From assembly GCA_963786985.1 (NCBI GenBank), contig CAWBBL010000025.1, positions 496,001-560,000 of the forward strand: 64,000 bases of DNA, read 5' to 3'. Position 1 is the stretch's first letter, and the number at the start of each line of letters is the position of its first letter. This DNA comes from Desertimonas sp963786985. GTDB lineage: Bacteria > Actinomycetota > Acidimicrobiia > Acidimicrobiales > Ilumatobacteraceae. Below, one piece after another: positions 26,756-35,382 of the stretch. Made by a program: the position numbers and the translations under genes. Below the pieces are notes generated by a model. The model made no database searches. It had not been told where the DNA came from and saw only the letters and a program-made list of their open reading frames with translations.

Positions 26756-27882
26756 GCCGACGAGTGCTTGCTCGCCGGCCGACCCGCAACGCTGGACGCT
26801 GCGGCATCCACCCCGAGCCGACCGCTCGCCCACCTGGCGTGCTCGGCGAGCACCTCGTCACCGCTGTCCCGGTACCGAGTCAGTGTCGCCCTCGTGCGGG
26901 CGTCACAGCCGTCGCCGATGTTGCCGAGCACGACGAGGGCGTTGCGACGCAGCCAGCGCGGATCCCGTCCGGCGATGTACCAGCGACCGTGGCGGTGCAA
27001 CAGGGTGTCGTCGTCGACGTCGAGGAGGTCGAGCACGTCGACCCACGCCTGCACCTCGGCCGCCCCGTGCCCGGCCGCGCCGGCCGCCCCGCCAATCGGC
27101 CGTCGGTGACGCCGTCCGAGGTGCACCGTCGGCGGACACACTTCCTGGCACTCGTCGCACCCATAGAGGCGGTCGCCAACCGCCGACCGCAGCTCCACCG
27201 GGATCGTCCCGGGCCGTTGCAACACCCAGGCCAGGCACCGCGCCCCATCGATGACCCCCGGCGCCACGATCGCTCCGGTTGGACACACGTCGATGCACCG
27301 CCGGCACGACCCGCACCCATCGGCGACCGGCGCCGCCGGGACGTATTCGTCGTAGGCCGCTGTCGTCACCACCGAGCCGAGGACGAACCAGCTGCCGGCC
27401 CCGGCGACGAGCAGGTTGGCGTTCTTGCCGAACCACCCCAGCCCGCCGAGGTACGCCACCTCTCGATCGACGACCGAGTTGTCGTCGGCGAAGGCGATTG
27501 CCCGCTCGCCGGCCAGTCGAAGACGCCTGGCGATCTCCTGCAGGCCGGCGCGTAGCGGGCCGTAGTGATCGATCCACGCGTAGCGAGCGACCCGTGCGTG
27601 GGGGCCGGCGGGCCGCGCTGGCTCGGTGTCGGCGAGGTAGGACCGGGCGGCGACGATGATCGATCGAGCACCGGGCACGGCGCGCTGCGGATCGGTGGAT
27701 CGTTCCGGGTTGCGAAAGGTGAACGCCATGCCGGCGTCGAACCCGGCTTCCCGGCGGGCGACCAACTCGCGACGCGCCCGATCGAGGACAGCAGCAGGAG
27801 CCACACCGAGATGGTCGATCCCGTGCTGACGCGCCAAGACGGTGAGCTCGCCGAACGTCGGCAGCGACTCACGGCGACGCAT
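26752..27882 (-). CDS. queG: Epoxyqueuosine reductase
   Basis: 376 residues. LGVAPAAVLDRARREL and DFxxGM-like GFDAGMAFTFRN in the cobalamin-binding N-terminal domain, NSVVDREVAYLGGLGWFGKN with the catalytic Asp region, two 4Fe-4S clusters (CGSCRRCIDVCP and CDECQEVCP) and a HEAT-like C terminus (RWLRRNALVVLGNIG). It performs the last step of queuosine in tRNA wobble positions. Other queuosine genes are not in the window. Start ATG 27882. Confidence 0.9.
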   Translation of the reverse strand: MRRRESLPTFGELTVLARQHGIDHLGVAPAAVLDRARRELVARREAGFDAGMAFTFRNPERSTDPQRAVPGARSIIVAARSYLADTEPARPAGPHARVARYAWIDHYGPLRAGLQEIARRLRLAGERAIAFADDNSVVDREVAYLGGLGWFGKNANLLVAGAGSWFVLGSVVTTAAYDEYVPAAPVADGCGSCRRCIDVCPTGAIVAPGVIDGARCLAWVLQRPGTIPVELRSAVGDRLYGCDECQEVCPPTVHLGRRHRRPIGGAAGAAGHGAAEVQAWVDVLDLLDVDDDTLLHRHGRWYIAGRDPRWLRRNALVVLGNIGDGCDARTRATLTRYRDSGDEVLAEHARWASGRLGVDAAASSVAGRPASKHSSA

Positions 27883-27886
27883 CGCA

Positions 27887-28066
27887 TCAGCGTACGGTCC
27901 GTGATCGCTGGGACACTGCTGAGGAGTGGATCATCCCGGCCTGGGCGAGGAGCCGGACCGCCCGCTCGGTGGCCAGGTCGACGATCTCGGCGTCGCCACT
28001 GCGACGTCGTGGCTCGCGCCCGGAGGCCGGATGCCATCGCATCGAATCTGTGTTCGGAGTGTTCAT
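27887..28066 (-). CDS. Possible small protein upstream of queG
   Basis: A 59-codon reading frame from ATG 28066 to TGA 27887, ending 4 bases before the queG start. It has a basic, disordered first half and then a helix, GDAEIVDLATERAVRLLAQ. In the helix part third codon positions are almost all G or C, as in real genes here. No ribosome site and no known family; it could be a real small gene, a leader, or chance. Confidence 0.4.
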   Translation of the reverse strand: MNTPNTDSMRWHPASGREPRRRSGDAEIVDLATERAVRLLAQAGMIHSSAVSQRSRTVR

Positions 28067-28141
28067 GGGCCGATCATGACGAAGGGGTGTAACGATCAGA
28101 CGGGTGCAACGATCGGTCGACAGTCACTACGGTCGTCGGCC

Positions 28142-28927
28142 GTGGACCACGCGGCGCACCCCGTCACCGTCCGTGTTGTCCGCGTCTTCACCCGCGACGG
28201 CGGCGGCGGCAACCACCTCGGCATTCACGACGGACTGCTCACCGACGGCGCGATGCAGCTGATCGCCACCGAACTCGGATTCTCCGAGACGATCTTCATC
28301 GACACCGTCGGCGCCGACGGCCCCACCCCCGTGCGGATCTTCACGCCGGCGACGGAGCTGCCGTTCGCGGGGCATCCGCTCGTCGGCGCGACCTGGCATC
28401 TCGCCACGCCCGGGGCGGCGGTCGCCTTGCGCTGCGGCATCGGAGTCGTCGCCGGGCACCGCTCCACCGCTGAGTCGGCGAGTCTCGAGGTTGCCCACCT
28501 GCCATCGGTCGAACGCGCTACGGCGCCGGGAGCGGTTGCGGCCTGGATCGCTCGGATGCCGCTGCCCTACGAAGTCCATCAGCTCGCCACCCCCGATGCC
28601 GTTGCGGCGTACCAGCTCGACGATCGGCCCGCACATCGGCTCGTCTGGGCCGTCGGTGACGGCGGTGATGACAACACCGTGCGCGCCCGGTTCTTCGCAC
28701 CGGGCATGGGAGTCGACGAGGATCCGGCGACAGGCAGTGCGGCGGTCGCCCTGGCCGCCGTGCTCCGACACGAAGGGCACACATCGGGTTCGCTGACGAT
28801 CCACCAGGGCGCAGAAGTCGGGTGCCCGTCTCGAATCGACCTGTCCTGGACCGCTCGCGACACCGTGATCGGCGGTGCGGTCGCCGACGATGGACTGCGG
28901 ACCGTCAGCGCCCCGACCGGCTCGTGA
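28142..28927 (+). CDS. PhzF-family isomerase/epimerase-like protein
   Basis: 261 residues from a GTG. VVRVFTRDGGGGNHLGIHD at the N terminus, GFSETIFID with the family catalytic Glu, FTPATELPFAGHPLVGA and DEDPATGSAAVAL are PhzF hallmarks. Besides PhzF of phenazine synthesis, most members have unknown substrates, and no phenazine genes are present here. The 260 bases upstream hold two imperfect AACGATC repeats (28087-28114). Overlaps the convergent transporter end by 23 bases. Confidence 0.83.
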   Translation: MDHAAHPVTVRVVRVFTRDGGGGNHLGIHDGLLTDGAMQLIATELGFSETIFIDTVGADGPTPVRIFTPATELPFAGHPLVGATWHLATPGAAVALRCGIGVVAGHRSTAESASLEVAHLPSVERATAPGAVAAWIARMPLPYEVHQLATPDAVAAYQLDDRPAHRLVWAVGDGGDDNTVRARFFAPGMGVDEDPATGSAAVALAAVLRHEGHTSGSLTIHQGAEVGCPSRIDLSWTARDTVIGGAVADDGLRTVSAPTGS

Positions 28928-29879
28928 GCCACGCCCCACCGAGCACCAGCACGAGCCCGGCGATGGCCAGCGCGGCGACATGCTCGTCGCGGAACAGCAC
29001 CCCGAGCCCGAGGGCCACGACGGGGATGAGGTATCCGATCACCGACCCACGCGTCGCCCCGACTCGGCCGAAGAGTGTTCCCGCGGCGACGAAGGCCAGC
29101 CCCGTCCCGAGGGCCCCGAGGACCACGACAGCGAGCACGGGCTTCCACGCCAAGGAGGAATCGGGCACGCCGACCAGGGCGTACGGCGCGGTGAACAGCA
29201 TGCCGGCCATCTGCGCCCGCCAGATGACCGGCAACGAGCCATAACGCTGCTGGAGGGGCACGACGAAGTTGCCGGCGAATCCGTAGGACACGATGGCGAC
29301 GAGAACGAGCGACGCTCCCAAGGCGGTCTTCGAGCCGCCCTGCATCGACGGCAGGCTGATCGCCACCACCCCGACGAACCCAACCGCCAGACCAGCGAGC
29401 TGATTCCGTCCGGGTGCCCGACGCAAGAGCACCGCGGCGATCAACGCGGCGACCAGCGGCACCGCCCCGTTGAGCATTCCGGCGACCGCCGACGAGACCC
29501 ACTGTTCGGCAATCGGGAACAACATCATCGGGACGGCGAGCCACACGAATCCGAGCACCACGATCCGCGACCGGTCGACCGGATCGATCTTCGTGCGCCT
29601 GGCCCTGGGAACGAGTGTGAGGGCCAGGAACCCGAACGCCAGCCTCCCGAAGGCGACGACACCTGGCTCCAAGGTCTCCAAGCCTTCGGCGATCAGGAGG
29701 AAGGATGCACCCCACACCACCGAGGCGACGGCGATCAGCATCCAGTCGAACGGCTCGAAGGCGGCGGCGCTGTGACCCTCGGCGGTCACCGGCAGGCGCG
29801 TCGACGGCGTCACCGCGGCGAGGACGTCACCGGCGGGGAGCACCTCGCCCGCCGCATCGTCGTCGCGGGTCGCGGTCAC
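28905..29879 (-). CDS. EamA/DMT-superfamily transporter
   Basis: 324 residues, about ten membrane helices in two repeated EamA halves: WMLIAVASVVWGASFLLIAE begins the first and GASLVLVAIVSYGFAGNFVV begins the second. Such permeases export amino acids, drugs or metabolites. Start taken at GTG 29879 giving a polar N-terminal extension of ~55 residues before helix 1, longer than usual, so an internal start is possible. Confidence 0.82.
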   Translation of the reverse strand: MTATRDDDAAGEVLPAGDVLAAVTPSTRLPVTAEGHSAAAFEPFDWMLIAVASVVWGASFLLIAEGLETLEPGVVAFGRLAFGFLALTLVPRARRTKIDPVDRSRIVVLGFVWLAVPMMLFPIAEQWVSSAVAGMLNGAVPLVAALIAAVLLRRAPGRNQLAGLAVGFVGVVAISLPSMQGGSKTALGASLVLVAIVSYGFAGNFVVPLQQRYGSLPVIWRAQMAGMLFTAPYALVGVPDSSLAWKPVLAVVVLGALGTGLAFVAAGTLFGRVGATRGSVIGYLIPVVALGLGVLFRDEHVAALAIAGLVLVLGGAWLTSRSGR

Positions 29880-29946
29880 GATCGAGACCGTAGAGGGACG
29901 CGCGCACCCGACGCTCGCTGGAATCGGACGACAAACGTCACAGGCA

Positions 29947-31194
29947 TCAGCGACGCGCCAGGTCGATGAGCGCGTCACTCGTGATGACGTTGGCGCCGGC
30001 GGCGATGACGTCGCGACGCACCTCTCGATCGTTGGTCACGACCGCCACTGGTCGCCGCGGATCGAGTCCACTGACTTCTTCGCGGATGATGTCGTCGGCC
30101 GTGACGCCAACCGGCGAGTAACGAACGCGGGCGAGCCGGCGTCGATCCGCATGTGCACCGACGACGTTGGCACCGTCGAACACCACCACGAACTCGCTGC
30201 CGAAGCGCCGAGCCAAGCCGTCGACTGCATCGAGCAGATTGGTTCGTTGCTGAGCCAACGACAGATCGGGCCACGCCAGCTTGGCGACGTTGTAGCCGTC
30301 CACCAAGGCGATGAGGGCGGGCACCCTGAGCAGATACTCGGCTCTCAACTGCGGATCCTTGGCGGCCGTACGCGGCACCTCGATCGCCTGGCGGCGTACC
30401 GGACCGGTGGCGACCATCGCGCTGAGCTCGTCGGCGAGCGTCCTGGCCACCTCGGCGATCTGGCGTAGTCGGGCGATCTGGGCCGCGCCGGGCGACCCGC
30501 TCGGGAGATCGGCCCGCGAGGCGAGCAGCTCGTCGCGCTGGGCCGTTGCTGACGTGGCCCGTTTCACCGCCTCGTCGCGTTCGGACTCGACGCGCTCGAG
30601 CACCCGGCGGGCCCCGTCGGCACGGTCACGAGCGTGCCGAGCCTCCTGCTTGAGCTCAGCGACGGATCGACGCAGGGCTTCGACCACCGAACCGCCGTCC
30701 TTCTCGCGACGGCGATGCTCCTGCAACTCGTTCTCACGATCGGTGAGCTTCTCGGTGACTGCCACGAGCTCTGCACGCGTGCGGATCGCCGCTTCCTCGG
30801 CAGCAACCCGACGCCGCTGCTCGGAGGCGATCTGGCGGACGGCATCACGTTCGGCGGCATCCTTGGCGCGGCGATCGAGCATCGTCGCGATGCGCTCCTC
30901 CCAACCGGGGTCCTGCCGGAGCCAGGCGAGCCCGATGTCATCGACCAACTCCGGCACGGCGGCCTCGGCCAGTCGAGTGCGGAAGTCCTGATCGGCCTCG
31001 ACAATCCGGCGTACACGACCGAGCGTCGCCGCGGCCAGCCGCGGCTGCTTGGTGAACGGCTTGATGTCCCCAGGGACCGCCAGCGGCGGCTTGCACTTCT
31101 GCCAGGCGGAAGCGGTGCGCACGGCGAACTCGAGGGCCGAACGAAGGTCGTCGTGCTGCAGGTTCGGGGGTCCCGGCCGGGAATCGTGCGGCAC
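29947..31194 (-). CDS. NYN (PIN-like) domain protein with coiled coil
   Basis: 415 residues from a GTG. An N-terminal helical domain (about 15-100: LRSALEFAVRTASAWQKCKPP), a long charged coiled coil (about 105-260) and a C-terminal NYN/PIN-like nuclease fold from about 290 with ALVDGYNVAKLAWPD, VVVFDGANVVG and VAVVTNDREVRRDV. Conserved Asp residues suggest metal-dependent RNA cleavage, as in YacP-like proteins. Actinobacterial relatives are annotated as RNA-binding proteins. Downstream of the TrpD-ThrB gene. Confidence 0.78.
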   Translation of the reverse strand: MPHDSRPGPPNLQHDDLRSALEFAVRTASAWQKCKPPLAVPGDIKPFTKQPRLAAATLGRVRRIVEADQDFRTRLAEAAVPELVDDIGLAWLRQDPGWEERIATMLDRRAKDAAERDAVRQIASEQRRRVAAEEAAIRTRAELVAVTEKLTDRENELQEHRRREKDGGSVVEALRRSVAELKQEARHARDRADGARRVLERVESERDEAVKRATSATAQRDELLASRADLPSGSPGAAQIARLRQIAEVARTLADELSAMVATGPVRRQAIEVPRTAAKDPQLRAEYLLRVPALIALVDGYNVAKLAWPDLSLAQQRTNLLDAVDGLARRFGSEFVVVFDGANVVGAHADRRRLARVRYSPVGVTADDIIREEVSGLDPRRPVAVVTNDREVRRDVIAAGANVITSDALIDLARR

Positions 31195-31306
31195 GAATCG
31201 AGGCTAGGCGCCGACCCCGATGGATTCTCCTACCGCAATCCGGTCGGTCCTGACCGAATGTCGGTATCGGAACTCAGGGTGTTCCACGTTGTCAGCGCTT
31301 GTCTGC

Positions 31307-31345
31307 CTGAGTCCCCTGACTGACTCCCCTGCCTGACTCCCCTGC
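31307..31345. repeat. Tandem repeat, 13 bp x 3
   Basis: Three adjoining 13-base units, CTGAGTCCCCTGA (31307), CTGACTCCCCTGC (31320) and CTGACTCCCCTGC (31333). Units two and three are identical and the first differs at two bases. It lies in the 196-base gap between the TrpD-ThrB stop and the NYN gene start. Could be a protein-binding array or simple slippage. Confidence 0.85.
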
Positions 31346-31390
31346 TGGATTTCCGGTCGCCAGTGGCCGATGTGCGGTTGGAGAACTGAC

Positions 31391-33316
31391 TCAGTCGACG
31401 AGCGTGGTGCCGTGCTGGTCGATGGCGACGACACGAGCACCACCGCCGGTGGGTAGACCGGCGGCCAGCGTTGCACCCTCGCCGGCCCCGGTCAGGAACG
31501 CCACGGTCGGCCCGCTGCCGGAGAGCCAGCCGCACCATGCACCGGCCGCGATACCTGCGTCGAGTGCCGCACCCGACGCCGGCACGGCGACCAAACGACG
31601 CTGTTGATGGAGGCGGTCCTGCGTCGCTTCAGAAAGGGCGGCGATGTCTCCGCCGGCCAAGGCAGCTACCAGCAGCGAGCTACGACCGACGTTGAACACG
31701 GCATCCTCGAACGACACGCTGGCCGGGAGGGCGGTCCGTGAGGCCGCCGTCAACGTCGTCTCCTCGGGGATCCACAACACGACGTCAGGGCGCAATGGCG
31801 TGTCGATGCGCACCGCGTGGGTTCCGGCGGTGGCGACGACACCGCCGTACAGCGAGGCGGCCACGTTGTCGGCGTGACCTTCGAGATCGGCAGTAATCGC
31901 CAGGACCTCGGCGTGCCGCTCGGCCAACGCCTCTGAGCCGCCCCGCTGCACCACGGCGAGGGCGGCGCCCCCGACCCGCATCGCTCCGCTGAAACCGAGA
32001 CCGCGACCAATCGGGATCGGGGAGCGCACCCACACCTCGCCCGTTCCGCCCGCGGCATCGAAGGCGATCCACGCCGGGTGATGCTCGTCGACCCGTTTCG
32101 TCAGCGCCTCCCTGTCCGTCGACTCGGCGACGATCCCCATCTCGGCGTACACGTCGAGGGCGACACCGAGGGCGTCGAACCCCGGCCCGAGATTGGCGCT
32201 CGAAGCTGGAACTCGAACGACGGTCATGCAGTGCTCGCCGCAGCCCTGGGAAGCGGCGATCCACACGTCGAGCGTGGCGGCGGCCTTGCCGCTGTCGATC
32301 GCCTCCGCGGCCTGATCGACGCCGTCGGACAACGAGTCAGCCGCTGCTGCGACGACCAGTGCTGCGGCCGCGTTGAGTACGACGATGTCGCGGTGCGGAC
32401 CACGCTCTCCCGCCAGCACACGGCGGACGACGGAAGCGTTGTGCGCCGGGTCACCACCCAACAGTTGTTCGTGCGTTGCCGGGGCGAAACCGAGAGCCAC
32501 CGGATCGACCTCGAACGTGTCGACGCTGCCGTCATGGGCCATCGCCAGCACCGTCGACGGGCCGGTGGTCGTCAGCTCGTCGAGACCGCCACCGTGGACG
32601 ATCCACGCGTCGGTCGAGCCGTGCGCCCGCAGCGACGCCAGCATGCCTTCGGCGAAGCGGGGGTCGGCCACGCCGATCACCTGGCGGCGCACGCGGCCCG
32701 GATTGGCCATCGGACCGAGCAGGTTGAACACCAGTGGCACACCGACCTCCCGGCGCGCCGGGGCAGCGAAGCGGAAGGCGGGATGGAAGCTCGGCGCAAA
32801 GCAGAACCCGATGCCGGCCTCCTCGACACAGTGCAGCACCCCTTCGGGGGGCAGCTCGATGGCCACCCCGAGCGCCTCCAGCACATCGGCGGTCCCACAC
32901 CGCGACGAAGCGGCCCTGGCGCCGTGCTTGCACACCGGCACGCCGGCGCCGGCCGTGACGATCGCCGCCATCGTCGACACGTTGATCGAGTGCGAACGAT
33001 CACCGCCCGTGCCCACGACATCGACGGCCCGCGCCCGCAACACATCGCCGAGGGGCACGAGAGTCGCCGCCGCCAGTACGGCGTCGAGCAGTCCCGACAG
33101 CTCGTCAGCTGTCTCACCCTTGATCCGCAACGCCACGGTGAAGGCGATCAGCTGGGCCGGCGTCGCCCCTCCCGACAGAATCGCCCCCATCGCCGTGGCC
33201 GCCTGGTGGGCGGTCAAGTCTTGTCCGTTGATCAGCTCGGTGATCACCGCCGGCCAGCCGCCGGATGACGCCAACTCCTCGATGCTCGCAGACGCGACGT
33301 TCTCAGGCTCGGGCAC
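31391..33316 (-). CDS. Fused anthranilate phosphoribosyltransferase - homoserine kinase
   Basis: 641 residues. Residues ~1-355 are TrpD: ITELINGQDLTAHQAATAM, VVGTGGDRSHSINVSTMAA, KHGARAASSRCGTADVLEAL. It joins anthranilate and PRPP in tryptophan synthesis. From Met364 the sequence is ThrB, a GHMP kinase: MTVVRVPASSANLGPGFDAL, GRGLGFSGAMRVGGAALAV (the ATP loop, usually LGSSAA) and GHADNVAASLYGG. It makes O-phosphohomoserine for threonine. The two are joined by only ~8 residues with no stop. HGNR/SSKSG of typical TrpD read HGAR/SSRCG here. No partner genes of either pathway adjoin it. Confidence 0.88.
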   Translation of the reverse strand: MPEPENVASASIEELASSGGWPAVITELINGQDLTAHQAATAMGAILSGGATPAQLIAFTVALRIKGETADELSGLLDAVLAAATLVPLGDVLRARAVDVVGTGGDRSHSINVSTMAAIVTAGAGVPVCKHGARAASSRCGTADVLEALGVAIELPPEGVLHCVEEAGIGFCFAPSFHPAFRFAAPARREVGVPLVFNLLGPMANPGRVRRQVIGVADPRFAEGMLASLRAHGSTDAWIVHGGGLDELTTTGPSTVLAMAHDGSVDTFEVDPVALGFAPATHEQLLGGDPAHNASVVRRVLAGERGPHRDIVVLNAAAALVVAAAADSLSDGVDQAAEAIDSGKAAATLDVWIAASQGCGEHCMTVVRVPASSANLGPGFDALGVALDVYAEMGIVAESTDREALTKRVDEHHPAWIAFDAAGGTGEVWVRSPIPIGRGLGFSGAMRVGGAALAVVQRGGSEALAERHAEVLAITADLEGHADNVAASLYGGVVATAGTHAVRIDTPLRPDVVLWIPEETTLTAASRTALPASVSFEDAVFNVGRSSLLVAALAGGDIAALSEATQDRLHQQRRLVAVPASGAALDAGIAAGAWCGWLSGSGPTVAFLTGAGEGATLAAGLPTGGGARVVAIDQHGTTLVD

Positions 33317-33381
33317 GCGCGGTGAATCTATTCAGTGGCTGAGCCGGGACGCCGGGGCGAATGGCCCGCCCGTCCCGGTCG

Positions 33382-33621
33382 TCAGGCCGGACGGCGACGC
33401 TGACGAATGATCCGGCGGCGTTCACGCTCGGTACAACCGCCCCACACGCCGGCCTTCTCTCGGTGCATCAGGGCGTGCTCCAGGCAGGCGACTCGCACCG
33501 AGCAGCCATCACACACCGCCTTCGCTTCGACGGCGTCGTCCTCATCGTCGGGATAGAAGATCGCTGCATCCAGCCCTCGACATGCACCCAGCTTGCGCCA
33601 CTCGATTTGCTTCACCGACAA
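33382..33621 (-). CDS. WhiB-family iron-sulfur regulator
   Basis: 79 residues from a TTG (GTG 33615 possible). The four cluster ligands are Cys14, Cys37, Cys40 and Cys46 (CRGLD, CDGCSVRVAC), followed by the beta-turn GVWGG and a basic end, ERERRRIIRQRRR. WhiB proteins hold a 4Fe-4S cluster and act with the primary sigma factor, sensing redox or NO. A fifth Cys at 63, right after GVWGG, is unusual since most members have Leu or Thr. Divergent from glpD. Confidence 0.92.
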   Translation of the reverse strand: MSVKQIEWRKLGACRGLDAAIFYPDDEDDAVEAKAVCDGCSVRVACLEHALMHREKAGVWGGCTERERRRIIRQRRRPA

Positions 33622-33741
33622 TGCGGATCCCCCAATCCCCGGTGGACTCTGGCCAGCACCCTAGAACGACCGGCAGCGCCCGGTCCAGAGGCAATTGCAC
33701 CTCCCCGGCGGTCGTCGACAGGTCGTCCCTATGATGCGGTC

Positions 33742-35382
33742 GTGACGTCGCCGCGGCCCGTCGAGCAACCGTTCGATCGGGTGGCGATGGTCAGCCGATT
33801 GGCCACCGAGACGTTCGATGTGTTGGTCGTCGGTGGCGGGATCACCGGCGCCGGCGTGGCCCTCGACGCTGCCGCTCGCGGACTCCGCACGGCCCTCGTG
33901 GAGGCCGAGGACTTCGCCTCCGGAACGTCCTCGAAGAGCTCCAAGTTGGTCCACGGAGGCATTCGCTACCTCCAGTCCGGAGAGGTGCGCCTCGTCTACG
34001 AGGCTCTCCGCGAACGCCAGCGGTTGCGCCGCAACGCTCCGCACCTCGTCAAGATCCTCCCGTTCCTCCTGCCGATCCTGACGCGCGACGGCCTGATCAA
34101 CCGGCGCGTCGCCCGGGCGCTCGGTTCGGCGATGTGGATGTACGACCTGACCGGTGGATGGCGCATCGGGCGGCTGCACAAGCGGGTCAACGGCGACGAG
34201 GCGCATCGCCACATGCCGACCATGCCACGGGACAAGCTCGCCTACGGATACATCTACTACGACGCGACGGTCGACGACGCCCGGCTCGTGCTCACCGTGG
34301 CGCGGACCGCCGCCGCACACGGCGCCGCCGTCGCCAATCGCTGCCGGGTCACCGCCTTCGACCACGATCACGAGGGACGGGTCGTCGGGGCGCGCATCGA
34401 CACCGGTGACGGCGAGATCGCCGTCACTGCCAGCGTGGTCGTCAACGCCGCCGGCGTCTGGGCCGATGAGGTCCGCACGCTCGCCGACGGCTCGTCCACC
34501 GAGACGATCCGCCCGGCCAAGGGCGTACACGTGACGGTTCCGTGGTCGCTGCTGCGCAATGACATCGCCGCAGTGATCCCGGTCCCCGGCGACCGGCGCA
34601 GCTTGTTCGTCGTCCCCTGGGGCCGCCGGCCGGAGGGGACGTTCTCTCACACGTACATCGGGACGACCGACACCGACTACGACGGACGACTCGGCGACCC
34701 GCCGTGTACCTCGACCGACATCGGCTACGTGCTCGGCGCCGTGAACGCCGCCGTCGGCACGAACCTCACCGCGGCCGACGTCACCGGCGTATGGGCCGGA
34801 TTGCGCCCGTTGGTGCGGTCGGCGAACAGTGGGCGTACGGCTGACCTGTCGCGCCGCCACCGAGTGACGACGAGCCCGACAGGAGTCGTCGCGGTGACCG
34901 GCGGCAAGCTCACGACGTACCGCGAGATGGCCGAAGACACGGTTGACGCGGTCGTTGCTGCGCTCGGCAAGCGAGCCCGATGCCGCACCAAGAAGATCGC
35001 CCTGCTCGGTGCCGCCGGGTTCACGGAGGTCCCTCAGGGGACACCCGAGGCGCACCTCGCCGACCGCTACGGAACCCTCGCCCCGGCGATCGACGAGCTC
35101 GTTGCCAAGGATCCACGGCTCGGTGACCCACTGGTGCCGGGCCTGCCCTACCTGCGCGCCGAAGCGGTCTACGCGGCGCACCACGAGATGGCGACTTCGC
35201 TCGCCGACGTCCTCGTCCGGCGCACCCGAGCGCACCTCCTCGACCGCACCGCGACGCTCGCCGCGGCGCCCAGCGTCGCCCACCTGCTCGCCGAGGTCCT
35301 CGGATGGGATGCAGCTGAACGGGACCGCCAGCTCGCCGCCTACGGCGATCTCGTGGCCCGAGAACTGGCCGACGCCCGGTGA
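33742..35382 (+). CDS. glpD: Glycerol-3-phosphate dehydrogenase, FAD (GlpD/GlpA type)
   Basis: About 546 residues from GTG 33742 (ATG 33787 possible). FAD site FDVLVVGGGITGAGVALDAA, then SGTSSKSSKLVHGGIRYL, VVNAAGVWADEV, FVVPWGRRPEGTFSHTYIG and TGGKLTTYREMAEDTVD, then the C-terminal DAO_C helical domain. Oxidises glycerol 3-phosphate to dihydroxyacetone phosphate at the membrane, passing electrons to quinone. First gene of a four-gene operon with an FGGY kinase at its end. Confidence 0.92.
   Translation: MTSPRPVEQPFDRVAMVSRLATETFDVLVVGGGITGAGVALDAAARGLRTALVEAEDFASGTSSKSSKLVHGGIRYLQSGEVRLVYEALRERQRLRRNAPHLVKILPFLLPILTRDGLINRRVARALGSAMWMYDLTGGWRIGRLHKRVNGDEAHRHMPTMPRDKLAYGYIYYDATVDDARLVLTVARTAAAHGAAVANRCRVTAFDHDHEGRVVGARIDTGDGEIAVTASVVVNAAGVWADEVRTLADGSSTETIRPAKGVHVTVPWSLLRNDIAAVIPVPGDRRSLFVVPWGRRPEGTFSHTYIGTTDTDYDGRLGDPPCTSTDIGYVLGAVNAAVGTNLTAADVTGVWAGLRPLVRSANSGRTADLSRRHRVTTSPTGVVAVTGGKLTTYREMAEDTVDAVVAALGKRARCRTKKIALLGAAGFTEVPQGTPEAHLADRYGTLAPAIDELVAKDPRLGDPLVPGLPYLRAEAVYAAHHEMATSLADVLVRRTRAHLLDRTATLAAAPSVAHLLAEVLGWDAAERDRQLAAYGDLVARELADAR

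Noticed and set aside
28087..28114. AACGATC repeat pair before the PhzF gene
   Set aside because: Two short imperfect copies; not enough to call a binding site.
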